From an uncultured Desulfobulbus sp. (lineage in GTDB: Bacteria > Desulfobacterota > Desulfobulbia > Desulfobulbales > Desulfobulbaceae), in contig NZ_OY760916.1 of the NCBI RefSeq assembly GCF_963664075.1, positions 1,862,001-1,926,000 on the forward strand: a stretch of DNA of 64,000 nucleotides, read 5' to 3'. The position numbers and the translations under genes were made by a program. Each line of letters begins with the position of its first letter. Position 1 is the first letter of the stretch. Under the pieces are notes generated by a model. It worked only from the letters and a program-made list of their open reading frames with translations. It searched no databases and was not told the DNA's origin. Shown here piece after piece: positions 1 through 7,470 of the stretch.

Positions 1-211
1 GCGGCTGTTGAAACAATCCGGCCAGTGAATCTGCCTTTTTTGTAAACTGGAGAATATGCTCCAGAGATTCGCCCAGGAGCTCTTTGGCGCTGCGGCCAGT
101 CAGCAGTTCAGCATTTTTATTCAGGCCCGTTATCTGGCAGCTGGAATCTATACAGATAAGGGTCACCGCATTGCGGAACATTGTGGGGATCTGCGGAATA
201 TTTGGAGTCAT
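1..211 (-). CDS. PAS-domain sensor/regulator, N-terminal part (truncated by window edge)
   Basis: Reading the minus strand from an ATG at 209-211 gives an open frame of 70 codons that runs off the left edge. The protein starts MTPNIPQIPTMFRNAV and continues with a typical PAS fold pattern (LICIDSSCQITGLNKNAELL, then a GRSAKELLG turn). PAS domains bind ligands or cofactors and feed histidine kinases or sigma-54 activators; the output domain lies outside the window, so the class is unknown. The start is supported by an AGGTG just upstream of the ATG. Divergent from the Fe-S/NrfD module, so it may regulate it (inference; a sigma-54 activator would suit the promoter at 2676). Confidence 0.7.
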   Translation of the reverse strand, partial: MTPNIPQIPTMFRNAVTLICIDSSCQITGLNKNAELLTGRSAKELLGESLEHILQFTKKADSLAGLFQQP

Positions 212-305
212 CGCACCTACGCTTTAAAATGGGCTCAAGTTTTCACTCTGTGCAACAGGCAGACAAATGCATCCTCCCGGTCCAAAAAAGCAAAGAAAGG
301 GAGAG

Positions 306-325
306 GGCTACCTCAATAGGTAACC
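306..325. promoter_or_regulatory. Imperfect palindrome, possible operator
   Basis: GG-C-TACCT-CAAT-AGGTA-A-CC forms an inverted repeat with two 7-base half sites in the divergent region between the PAS gene and the Fe-S protein gene. It could be a regulator binding site or a small hairpin. No known consensus was recognised. The rest of 212-540 (329 bases) shows no gene. Confidence 0.3.
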
Positions 326-363
326 ATTATCCCCGTCATGGAAAGGGGGCAAAAAGTACCGTT

Positions 364-372
364 ACTATACCA
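364..372 (-). promoter_or_regulatory. Possible extended -10 promoter for the PAS gene
   Basis: On the minus strand the sequence reads TGGTATAGT, an extended -10 element (TGn-TATAAT type) about 150 bases upstream of the PAS gene start. No good -35 box is seen 17 bases upstream, as is common for extended -10 promoters. Prediction by eye only. Confidence 0.3.
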
Positions 373-540
373 TATATTTGAAAACTTGCTCTTCTCATGG
401 TTTTGGGTTATGTTCATTTGTTGCATTTTTTAATTAATGAGGAGCTATTCATTTTCGGCTACCTTTTCTCGCGCCATAACAACACATTGTAGCACTCGCT
501 GCCGATGTCGTCTTCGTTACTATTATTCTGAGGGTGTGGA

Positions 541-1296
541 ATGAACATTAATGAGTTGGAAAAGTTAAACAATGAAGGGGTGGAGCATCTGCCATCGCTG
601 GAGCGCCGAACCTTTTTGCGCGCTGGACTTGCCATAACCGGCCTGTTCATGGGGGGAACAATACTCTCCCTGACCTCTGCCCGTAATGCGGAAAGCGCCA
701 TGGGGCCCATGCCCACTAAGGAGCAATACCCGTACAGCCCTCATTACAGCATGGTCATGCGCCAGAACCTTTGCATCGATTGCGAGCGATGCATGGATGC
801 CTGCGTCAAGACTAACCATGTGCCTGAGTATGGGTACAGGACCATTATTCTCGAGCGGAACCGCGAAATCGCTCCCAAAGAGAAAGAAACGATCTTCATG
901 CCCGTGCTCTGTAACCAGTGCAACGAGCCGCCCTGTGTTCGCGTCTGCCCAACCGTTGCGACTTATAAGGACAAAACCACGGGCATCGTCATGATGGACA
1001 GCAAGAAATGTATCGGTTGTAAAACCTGTATGGCTGCCTGTCCGTATAATGCCCGTTACTTCAACGAGGAAGTTCGTGCCGTTGATAAATGTAACTTCTG
1101 TTTCGACACCCGACTCTCCAAAGGCAAAAAAGATACAGCCTGTGTCGAGGCCTGTCCCGCCCATGTTCGCGTCTTCGGCGACCTCAGCGATCCGAAAAGC
1201 GAAGTGTATCAGTTGATCCACAAGCCTGAGACCACGGTCTGGGTACTGCGTCCTGAGACCGGCGCACTGCCCAATGTCTTTTACATGAACGCTTAA
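541..1296 (+). CDS. Tat-exported 4Fe-4S ferredoxin subunit (DsrO/HmeA-like)
   Basis: 251 residues. The N-terminus carries a twin-arginine signal (RRTFLRAG at about residues 22-29, then a hydrophobic stretch), so the folded protein is exported to the periplasm. Four cysteine clusters follow: CIDCERCMDAC, CNQCNEPPCVRVC, CIGCKTCMAAC and CNFC...CVEAC, the pattern of four [4Fe-4S] clusters in the DsrO/HmeA/PsrB-like electron-transfer subunits. Such subunits normally sit between a periplasmic partner and an NrfD-type quinone-reactive membrane protein, and both a multihaem cytochrome and NrfD lie downstream. The ATG has a GAGGG just upstream. The exact complex (Dsr-, Hme- or other type) cannot be fixed from this alone. 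Confidence 0.85.
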   Translation: MNINELEKLNNEGVEHLPSLERRTFLRAGLAITGLFMGGTILSLTSARNAESAMGPMPTKEQYPYSPHYSMVMRQNLCIDCERCMDACVKTNHVPEYGYRTIILERNREIAPKEKETIFMPVLCNQCNEPPCVRVCPTVATYKDKTTGIVMMDSKKCIGCKTCMAACPYNARYFNEEVRAVDKCNFCFDTRLSKGKKDTACVEACPAHVRVFGDLSDPKSEVYQLIHKPETTVWVLRPETGALPNVFYMNA

Positions 1297-1317
1297 GTCG
1301 TCAAAGGAGAAAGGATT

Positions 1318-2010
1318 ATGAATGCAAAAACAAAAGGATCTGCACTCCTTGGCGCCTTGCTCGTCGCAGGAATGTTTTGCACTGTCAATGCGCAGGCTAC
1401 TGAGCCGGCTGCCGACGCTCAGCCCCAGTTTGAATCATACGGCGATACCAAAGTCATCGCGGTCGAGCCGATTCGGGATATGTTCAGTCATAAATCGCAC
1501 GTTGTCACCGCTGGCCTCAGCTGCGACAGTTGCCATCCCGATCTCTTTCAACGCAAACGTGGTACCGCCAAAGCCAATGGCGATTACAACATGGCTTCCC
1601 TGGAAGAGGGCAAATACTGCGGCGCCTGCCATGATGGCGACACGGCTTTCAACACCACGGGGCCCGAGACCTGCAAGGTCTGCCATGGCAGCGATATGAA
1701 ACAGCCCGACGAGGTCGTATTCAACCTACCTGTCAAGACAGTTATCTTTGATCACAAGGGCCACGTTGAAATGGGCCTTGACTGTTACAGCTGCCACGAC
1801 AAGGCCTTTGAAATGCGTGTTGGGGCTGCCGAAGAGCATCCAGAGAAATTCACCATGCAGGCTCTGTATGATGGCAAATACTGCGGCATCTGTCACAACG
1901 GCTCGGACGCCTTTGCCTCTGACACCCGTTGTACAACCTGTCATATCGGTGTAAGTGGCTTTGAACGTCGCTTTGCCTCCGAGGCTAAGGAAGATTCCCA
2001 CGGCCATTGA
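1318..2010 (+). CDS. Periplasmic six-haem cytochrome c (duplicated c7-type)
   Basis: 230 residues with a Sec signal peptide ending near AQA (residues 25-27). Six CxxCH haem c sites are visible: CDSCH, CGACH, CKVCH, CYSCH, CGICH and CTTCH. The protein is a tandem repeat of two three-haem units: each begins with FSHKSHV or FDHKGHV, has a GKYCGxCH site in the middle and ends with a third CxxCH. This is the cytochrome c7/c3 fold pattern, the upstream histidines being likely sixth ligands. It starts 21 bases after the Fe-S protein behind a strong AAAGGAGAAAGG site, so the two are co-expressed. Likely role: carries electrons between periplasmic donors and the membrane module (inference). Confidence 0.85.
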   Translation: MNAKTKGSALLGALLVAGMFCTVNAQATEPAADAQPQFESYGDTKVIAVEPIRDMFSHKSHVVTAGLSCDSCHPDLFQRKRGTAKANGDYNMASLEEGKYCGACHDGDTAFNTTGPETCKVCHGSDMKQPDEVVFNLPVKTVIFDHKGHVEMGLDCYSCHDKAFEMRVGAAEEHPEKFTMQALYDGKYCGICHNGSDAFASDTRCTTCHIGVSGFERRFASEAKEDSHGH

Positions 2011-2026
2011 TCCTTGCTTGTTCCCT

Positions 2027-2052
2027 CCTGGGGCGGTTACCTTCGCCCCAGG
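2027..2052 (+). terminator. GC-rich hairpin after the cytochrome gene
   Basis: CCTGGGGCG at 2027-2035 pairs perfectly with CGCCCCAGG at 2044-2052 around an 8-base loop, 17 bases after the stop codon. There is no clear T-run behind it, so it may be a 3'-end stabilising hairpin or a weak terminator separating this pair from the NrfD genes. Confidence 0.5.
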
Positions 2053-2675
2053 AAGTTTCCCCTTTACCCCGCCCCTAATTGTCAAGAGAACCTGTCAGTT
2101 CACATTTACAGGTTTACTCCAAGCAGCTCTTCTTCGCTCACCACATCCCGTATTTATTATTTTTTCGTTCTTATTTTCTAAAGTTAGCCTCAGCTACCCC
2201 CACTGGCCTTACTCATTACGGCTCAAAAACAGATCATCCACCTGCCCCTTTCTCGGCTAAAGCTCAGTAAATAGGCGTATTCTGAGTCCCTTTCAATTGA
2301 TCACCGTTGCAACTATCTGTAATCATGTGTTTTTCGCAGAAAATAGCATTTGCAGGTGGGGAATGCCTGCCTACAATTTGAGCCATGTCTTGAGACAGAG
2401 ACCAGCCTTTCCTGCAGTTGAAAGTAGTTATATTGTAATTTAATTTCAGATAGTTACTCTCTTTTGACTTATTTCTTAGGCCCAAGTTGAAAGAGGGCGC
2501 AATTTATTCCCTTGTATTGTTTGGCAATGGGCTAATTTAGCGTCCTTCTTGTAATTATCTTATCAACACTGATGTTACGAAAAACCTAAACATCATCTTT
2601 TGCAAATAGAAAAAGAAACACAACTTCAATGCGTTGTTAGAATCCTCGCCCTAAAATAGTGGAAAAATACCGCTA
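2053..2675. other. Long intergenic stretch without a supported gene
   Basis: About 620 AT-richer bases between the cytochrome and the NrfD unit. Only short open frames without ribosome sites or family features occur. No tRNA or riboswitch was recognised; a small RNA cannot be excluded. Confidence 0.5.
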
Positions 2676-2690
2676 TGGCACATCCCTTGC
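2676..2690 (+). promoter_or_regulatory. Sigma-54 (-24/-12) promoter
   Basis: TGGCAC-ATCCC-TTGC matches the RpoN consensus TGGCAC-N5-TTGC with the required GG-N10-GC spacing (GG 2677-2678, GC 2689-2690). Transcription would begin near 2702, about 45 bases before the small membrane protein gene, and would drive it together with the NrfD gene. Confidence 0.65.
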
Positions 2691-2745
2691 GATATTGAAA
2701 GCAAGAAAAACGCTTCAACCAGCGAACAACGAACAGGGGATGACT

Positions 2746-2979
2746 ATGAACACTTTGCCACACAGCCAGACCAAGCGCATTGAGAACGATGGCGGTCGTT
2801 CTCTTTGTTCCTGGGTTCGGTCCCACCTGGCCCAACTCGTCGAGTCTTTCTGGTTCTGTCTCACCTTTACCCTTTTTCTCCTTCTCGGACCATTTTCAGC
2901 CGTTGTTGTTCTCATCGGCTTGGGGTCTCTTGCAAGCAGTGAAAACAGAGAAAAGATGATCGAACCAGCACGGTTATAA
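2746..2979 (+). CDS. Small single-span membrane protein upstream of NrfD
   Basis: 77 residues beginning MNTLPHSQTKRIEN. The N-terminal half is polar, followed by one strongly hydrophobic segment (about residues 32-62, containing FWFCLTFTLFLLLGPF) and a short charged tail. An AGGGG six bases before the ATG at 2746 decides this start over an ATG at 2740. No family is recognised. It lies between a sigma-54 promoter and the NrfD gene, 41 bases ahead of the latter, so it may be a small accessory subunit or assembly factor of the redox complex (inference). Confidence 0.55.
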   Translation: MNTLPHSQTKRIENDGGRSLCSWVRSHLAQLVESFWFCLTFTLFLLLGPFSAVVVLIGLGSLASSENREKMIEPARL

Positions 2980-3020
2980 TTTTTTCCACACCAATTTGAA
3001 CACGCAAGGAGGTTAGTATC

Positions 3021-4205
3021 ATGGCAAATGGATTTTTACTGACAGCAACAGCTGAGCCAGAGGTCGCCAATCCTCTGGTTAAAACTTTATCCGGTTTGTT
3101 TGGAATTATCCTGGTGGCCGGTGTCTGTGTAGGGCTTGCCGGTTTTTTTGTCGGCCACGAGCATATCTTCAATAATACCCGCGAGGTGCCCTGGGGGCTT
3201 CTGATTTCCACGTACGCCTTCTTTGCCATTACCTCAACCGGCCTCTGCCTGCTTGCAGCAATCAGTCACGTTTTTGGCGGGAACAAGCTGGCTCCTCTGG
3301 CTAATCGTATGGTCTGGGTTTCCCTGATCACCATCCTCAGTGGTTTTGTCGTCATCGGTATGGAGATTGAAAGCCCCTGGCGTATGGCTATCTACAACGT
3401 CATCTCGCCCAATATCACTTCCAACATCTGGTGGATGGGAACCCTGTACGGTATGGCTCTTGGTTTTATTCTCCTTGAGTTCTGGCTGATTCTGACCCGC
3501 CATTACACCTTGGCGCTTGCCCTTGGTATTCTTGGTGCCCTGGCTGAAGTTGCAGCCAACACCTGTCTGGGTGGTGTTTTTTCTACACTCGCGGCACGTC
3601 CTTTCTGGTACGGCGCTCAGCTGCCGGTCTACTTTCTGGCCTGTGCCTTTCTTTCCGGGGCTGCCGCTGCAATTTTCTTTACCCACTATGCCTATGTTAT
3701 CCGTGGCAAAAAAATGGATGAGAATATCTTCAACGGTGTACAGGCTGCCGGTAAGGTCATGCTGCTGATGCTGATTCTGGTTGCGGTTGCCACCTTCTGG
3801 CGCATGGCTTCCTTCTATGTAGGCGGTGTTGATGACGGTAAAATTGCTGCCAACGCACTCTACGCCGGTCCGCTTTCCTTCAACTTTTGGGTCATTGAAG
3901 TTGGTGTCGGCCTTGCCGCTCCTGCAGTTCTGCTGCTGATTACCCGCTTAAGAAGCGTTGCGGCCATGTCAACTGCCGCTCTCATGGTTCTTGTAGGTAT
4001 GTTCATCTCCCGGCTCGACATGGTTGTCGGTGGCCAGATTGTTCCTCAGTACCTGGGTTTCGACAATCTGCCGACCTACCTCAACTACACTCCTTCCGGA
4101 TTTGAGTGGCTGGTCGCACTGGCCGGTATCGGATTCACCGGTCTTGCCTTCCTCCAGGGAGAGCGCTTCTTCGGAAAAAGCTTCTCCGATCATGAAGCCC
4201 ACTAA
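3021..4205 (+). CDS. NrfD/PsrC-family polytopic membrane subunit
   Basis: 394 residues, almost entirely hydrophobic, with about nine to ten predicted membrane spans. The segment around residues 110-155 (GMEIESPWRMAIYNV and SNIWWMGTLYGMAL) is typical of NrfD/DsrP/PsrC proteins, which exchange electrons between menaquinol and an Fe-S partner at the membrane. The ATG follows a perfect AAGGAGG. With the upstream 4Fe-4S protein and six-haem cytochrome it makes a complete CISM-like redox module. Electron direction and physiological partner are not given by the sequence. Confidence 0.85.
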   Translation: MANGFLLTATAEPEVANPLVKTLSGLFGIILVAGVCVGLAGFFVGHEHIFNNTREVPWGLLISTYAFFAITSTGLCLLAAISHVFGGNKLAPLANRMVWVSLITILSGFVVIGMEIESPWRMAIYNVISPNITSNIWWMGTLYGMALGFILLEFWLILTRHYTLALALGILGALAEVAANTCLGGVFSTLAARPFWYGAQLPVYFLACAFLSGAAAAIFFTHYAYVIRGKKMDENIFNGVQAAGKVMLLMLILVAVATFWRMASFYVGGVDDGKIAANALYAGPLSFNFWVIEVGVGLAAPAVLLLITRLRSVAAMSTAALMVLVGMFISRLDMVVGGQIVPQYLGFDNLPTYLNYTPSGFEWLVALAGIGFTGLAFLQGERFFGKSFSDHEAH

Positions 4206-4273
4206 GAGCAGTCACCGCGAATATGACCAGCACCAGTTTGTGCTGGTCGTGGATTCAGGCAACGGGGGAAACA

Positions 4274-4642
4274 ATGGTTGATGAACAAAAAGCGATATTC
4301 ACCATCGGAGTTGCCGCACAGATGCTGGGTGTGCATCCCCGGACCTTGCGAATCTACGAAGAAGAAGGTTTGATTACACCTATCCGCAAGGGAAAATGGC
4401 GTTACTTCACCATGAATGATATCAAATGGATCGAGTGTCTGCGGGAAATGATCCATCAACATGGCGTTTCTATTGCTGCGGTAAAAAAATTGCTGCAATA
4501 CACTCCATGCTGGAACATCACCGACTGCCCCTTTGAAAAGCGGAAGCAGTGTACCGCCTTCATGGCAAACGGTCTTGTTCCCAAAAAAATCGAAAAGAAA
4601 AAAGTCAAAAAGGCCGAGGATTCAGACTCCAAAGCCGCCTGA
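4274..4642 (+). CDS. MerR-family regulator (HspR/MlrA-like)
   Basis: 122 residues. A MerR-type winged helix fills residues 8-75: FTIGVAAQMLGVHPRTLRIYEEEGL followed by the wing and KWRYFTMNDIKWI. The C-terminal part holds a small cysteine group (CWNITDCPFEKRKQC) that could bind metal or sense redox state, then a lysine-rich tail. The chosen ATG has GGGGG ahead; the frame is open further upstream but there is no better start. It follows the NrfD gene by about 70 bases and is closed by a strong terminator, so it is probably transcribed with NrfD and may control the module. Confidence 0.8.
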   Translation: MVDEQKAIFTIGVAAQMLGVHPRTLRIYEEEGLITPIRKGKWRYFTMNDIKWIECLREMIHQHGVSIAAVKKLLQYTPCWNITDCPFEKRKQCTAFMANGLVPKKIEKKKVKKAEDSDSKAA

Positions 4643-4667
4643 CCCTGCCCCGCAAGTTTTATCTTTC

Positions 4668-4707
4668 AAGCCCGTCGGACTATTTCGTCTGACGGGCTTT
4701 TTTTTTA
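4668..4707 (+). terminator. Rho-independent terminator after the MerR gene
   Basis: A 13-bp stem (4668-4680 with 4687-4699, one G-T pair) with a 6-base loop runs straight into a run of ten T. It ends the NrfD-MerR unit. The following 4708-5003 shows no gene. Confidence 0.9.
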
Positions 4708-5003
4708 TTGTCTGGCTCCGTGTGCATCCATTGGCTGCAGCTTGGGAGTGATTCGGCATGCTCAGAGTCAGGGCAGGAGGAATACATTTTCAATAATTTC
4801 TATGTGAAAGAAATTATTAACTTTTGATTTGATCTTTAGTCCAGGGAAACGCATAATTTTAGATGATCACCACACAAACTCACTCCTTGCGGCATTCCAA
4901 TTTCCAGTGGATTTTGTAAAGCATAGAGTGAGAGTTGCACAAAGAGTAGAGACGTTTATCAGGCAGCAAAAATCTGTGAACCGCCACGACCACGAGGTGA
5001 CGA

Positions 5004-6293
5004 GTGCCCGAAGAAAACATAGATTGCGGTTATCTGCAGAAAAAAGTCGATGTCCTTCAAGAGACCTTGAAACAGGTCAGCTATCAGAACCAGATGATGC
5101 TCAAGTGGGTCAACGGTGCCGTCATCATTGTTGATCGCGAAGGTGTTGTCCAGGAAGTGAATACAGTCGCGCTTGACGCCCTGGGCTGGAGCGAAGAGGA
5201 GCTTGTGGGGCGACACCTGCATGACACCATTCATCACAGCCAGGACGATGGCAGTGAGTATCCCTATGATTTCTGCCCCCTCTTCGCCGCCATTGAAGAC
5301 GGTTCATCCCATCATGTGGATGGTGATGTTTTCTGGCAAAAAGACGGTTCCAGTTTTTCAGCTGATTTTATCGTCTGCCCCAATCGTGGTGAAGAAAATG
5401 AGATCACCGGCGCCCTGCTCATCTTCCGTAACCTTACCGAGCAAAAGCTCCAGGAAGCCAGTCGGATTCATTCCATGAAGCTGGAATCCATTGGTGTTCT
5501 GGCGGCGGGTATTGCCCACGAAATCAACACCCCTGTCCAGTTTATTGGCTCTAACATTTCTTTTCTTCAGGAGTCGTTTCAAGATATTCTTCAGCTGTTG
5601 GAAGCCTATGCAAAACTCAAAGAGGCTGTGGAATCAGGAGATGGGGAGACGGGCCCGCTCTTGGAAGAGGTGAACAGGCTCGAGGATGAGGCGGACGTTG
5701 AATATCTGAGCGAGGAGACCCCAACCGCCTTTGAGCAGACCAAAAACGGCGTGGAACGGGTAACGAAGCTGGTGCTTGGCCTGAAAGGTTTTGCCCATTC
5801 CGGTGATGGTGAGAGCAAACGGCCTTCCGATATCAACGAGATTATCAATAATTCCCTTGTCGTCTGTCAAAACGCCTACAAGTATGTGGCCGAGATGGAG
5901 CTCATGTTAGGCGAGCTGCCTTCTATCAAGGTCTATCCAGGAGACATTGGCCAGGTCATCGTCAACCTGGTGGTCAATGCAGCCCATGCCATCAGCGATA
6001 AGAAGGAAAAGAACAAAAGCGCGGACATGGGGACCATCCGCATCACCAGTGCCTGCGATGCCCGGTGGATCATCGTGAAGGTGGAGGACAGCGGGGGGGG
6101 GATCCCCGAAGGCGTGCGCCAACGGATTTTTGATCCTTTTTTCACCACCAAGGAAATCGGTCACGGCTCCGGGCAGGGGCTGGCCATTACCCGCAATATT
6201 ATCTATGATAAACACCACGGAGAAATCAGCCTGGAATCCACCGTGGGGAAAGGCACCACCTTTACCATCAAACTGCCGATTAAATCTGACTAG
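5004..6293 (+). CDS. PAS-domain sensor histidine kinase
   Basis: 429 residues. An N-terminal coiled segment (to about residue 30) leads into a PAS domain (residues 35-150, VNGAVIIVDREGVVQEVN). The dimerisation/phosphoacceptor domain has GIAHEINTP with His172. The ATPase domain shows the N box NLVVNAAHAI, the G1 box DSGGGIPE and the G2 box GHGSGQGLAI. No membrane span is present, so it senses a cytoplasmic signal. Start is a GTG behind GAGGTGA (4994-5000). No response regulator is adjacent; it is an orphan kinase, and the receiver at 26147 or the Hpt protein at 45667 are possible but unproven partners. Confidence 0.85.
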   Translation: MPEENIDCGYLQKKVDVLQETLKQVSYQNQMMLKWVNGAVIIVDREGVVQEVNTVALDALGWSEEELVGRHLHDTIHHSQDDGSEYPYDFCPLFAAIEDGSSHHVDGDVFWQKDGSSFSADFIVCPNRGEENEITGALLIFRNLTEQKLQEASRIHSMKLESIGVLAAGIAHEINTPVQFIGSNISFLQESFQDILQLLEAYAKLKEAVESGDGETGPLLEEVNRLEDEADVEYLSEETPTAFEQTKNGVERVTKLVLGLKGFAHSGDGESKRPSDINEIINNSLVVCQNAYKYVAEMELMLGELPSIKVYPGDIGQVIVNLVVNAAHAISDKKEKNKSADMGTIRITSACDARWIIVKVEDSGGGIPEGVRQRIFDPFFTTKEIGHGSGQGLAITRNIIYDKHHGEISLESTVGKGTTFTIKLPIKSD

Positions 6294-6366
6294 TCCTTCG
6301 ATCCAATCTGCGTTATATCCAGAGCCCTGAATGCACTGCGCTGGCTACTCGCTGCGAGGGTCAGTA

Positions 6367-6490
6367 TCCTGAATCCGTGAGCATGCATCAGTGCGTCAGG
6401 TGAAACTGAACAATACCTGAATTTGTAAAAAACGTTGTCTAATTAAGAAGATGCGTTGTTCAGTGCCCACCCGCCGTCACGGATTCAGGA
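6367..6490. repeat. Pair of perfect 14-base inverted repeats 96 bases apart
   Basis: TCCTGAATCCGTGA at 6367-6380 is the exact reverse complement of TCACGGATTCAGGA at 6477-6490. The 124-base unit lies between the histidine kinase and the Gate-domain gene, ending 30 bases before the latter's start. It could fold as a long-range stem in the leader RNA or be a relic of a small mobile repeat. Confidence 0.6.
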
Positions 6491-6520
6491 GTATTTCCTG
6501 GTCAATGGAGAACGTTTTTT

Positions 6521-7420
6521 GTGAAAGAGTTGATTGCCGAGAGCCTGCGCTCCGCTGTAAAAAGCGGACTGCTCATTTTAAAATTTGTAATCCCGCTCTA
6601 TATTCTTGCCGATGTCCTGCTCTATTTCGACTTGCTCAGATACCTGGGCGCCCTGTTTACTCCCCTGACAGCCCCCCTTGACTTACCTCCGGAAGCAGCT
6701 GTTGCCCTTGCGGGTGGTGTTTTCTTGAACATCTATGCCGCCATTGCCTTTGCTGCTCCATTGGGACTCAGCGCCTACCAGTGGACCATTCTGGCCGTCT
6801 TCCTTGGGGTCTGTCATTCCATGATTGTGGAAAGCGCCATTATGGCAAAACTTGGGATCTCAACCCTGTATTCGGTGATTTTGCGCAGTGTTGGCGCCTG
6901 TATAGTGGTATTACCGGTGCTCTTTATGCCCCATTCCTGGTTTGCCGATGCTGCGGCAACGCAGCAGACAAATCCAGAGCAGTTCTCCAGTTTTCTTTCG
7001 ATGTTACTCAACTCGATGACCCAGGCGCTGCAGCTTTCCGTCAAGATTATTGCACTCATCTCACTGATCATTGTGGTAATGGATCTGCTCAAACGGGCTG
7101 CATTGCTGCAAAAACACATGGAGAAGGTCAACACCTCCTTTTCCATTATCGCCGGTCAGCTCCTGGGGATTACCTATGGGGCAGGGATTCTTTTGCGAGA
7201 AGCATCCCGTGGCACCTTAAGCCGCGAAAACATCCTTTACATCGGCACCTTTCTTATGATCTGTCATTCGATTATTGAAGATGTGGTTCTTTTTGTCCTC
7301 TTTGGCGCCAACTACTGCGTGATTATTGGGGTACGCTTACCAGCAGCTTTGCTCATCAGCTTTTTGGTACTGCATTGTGCACGAGGGAAGCTGCTGGATT
7401 GGCTTGTGCGACCTGTCTAA
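6521..7420 (+). CDS. Gate-domain (nucleoside-recognition-like) membrane protein
   Basis: 299 residues, hydrophobic, roughly eight spans. It is built from two related halves, each with a Gate-type motif: GVCHSMIVESAIM near residue 105 and MICHSIIEDVVLF near residue 247. This pattern belongs to the Gate/nucleoside-recognition family (also seen in spore maturation proteins A/B), whose substrates are often unknown. The start is a GTG with TGGAG ten bases ahead. It stands alone, with an unusual inverted repeat in its leader. The substrate cannot be predicted. Confidence 0.75.
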   Translation: MKELIAESLRSAVKSGLLILKFVIPLYILADVLLYFDLLRYLGALFTPLTAPLDLPPEAAVALAGGVFLNIYAAIAFAAPLGLSAYQWTILAVFLGVCHSMIVESAIMAKLGISTLYSVILRSVGACIVVLPVLFMPHSWFADAAATQQTNPEQFSSFLSMLLNSMTQALQLSVKIIALISLIIVVMDLLKRAALLQKHMEKVNTSFSIIAGQLLGITYGAGILLREASRGTLSRENILYIGTFLMICHSIIEDVVLFVLFGANYCVIIGVRLPAALLISFLVLHCARGKLLDWLVRPV

Positions 7421-7470
7421 TTTTGAGCTGTCAGCTTAAAAATCAGTCACCAACGAGGGATGCCAAACAT

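Noticed and set aside
565..1221. 218-codon minus-strand frame opposite the 4Fe-4S gene
   Set aside because: Antisense shadow of a clearly coding Fe-S protein.
2264..2485. 73-codon frame on the minus strand in the gap between the cytochrome and NrfD units
   Set aside because: No ribosome site, low-complexity composition and no family pattern.
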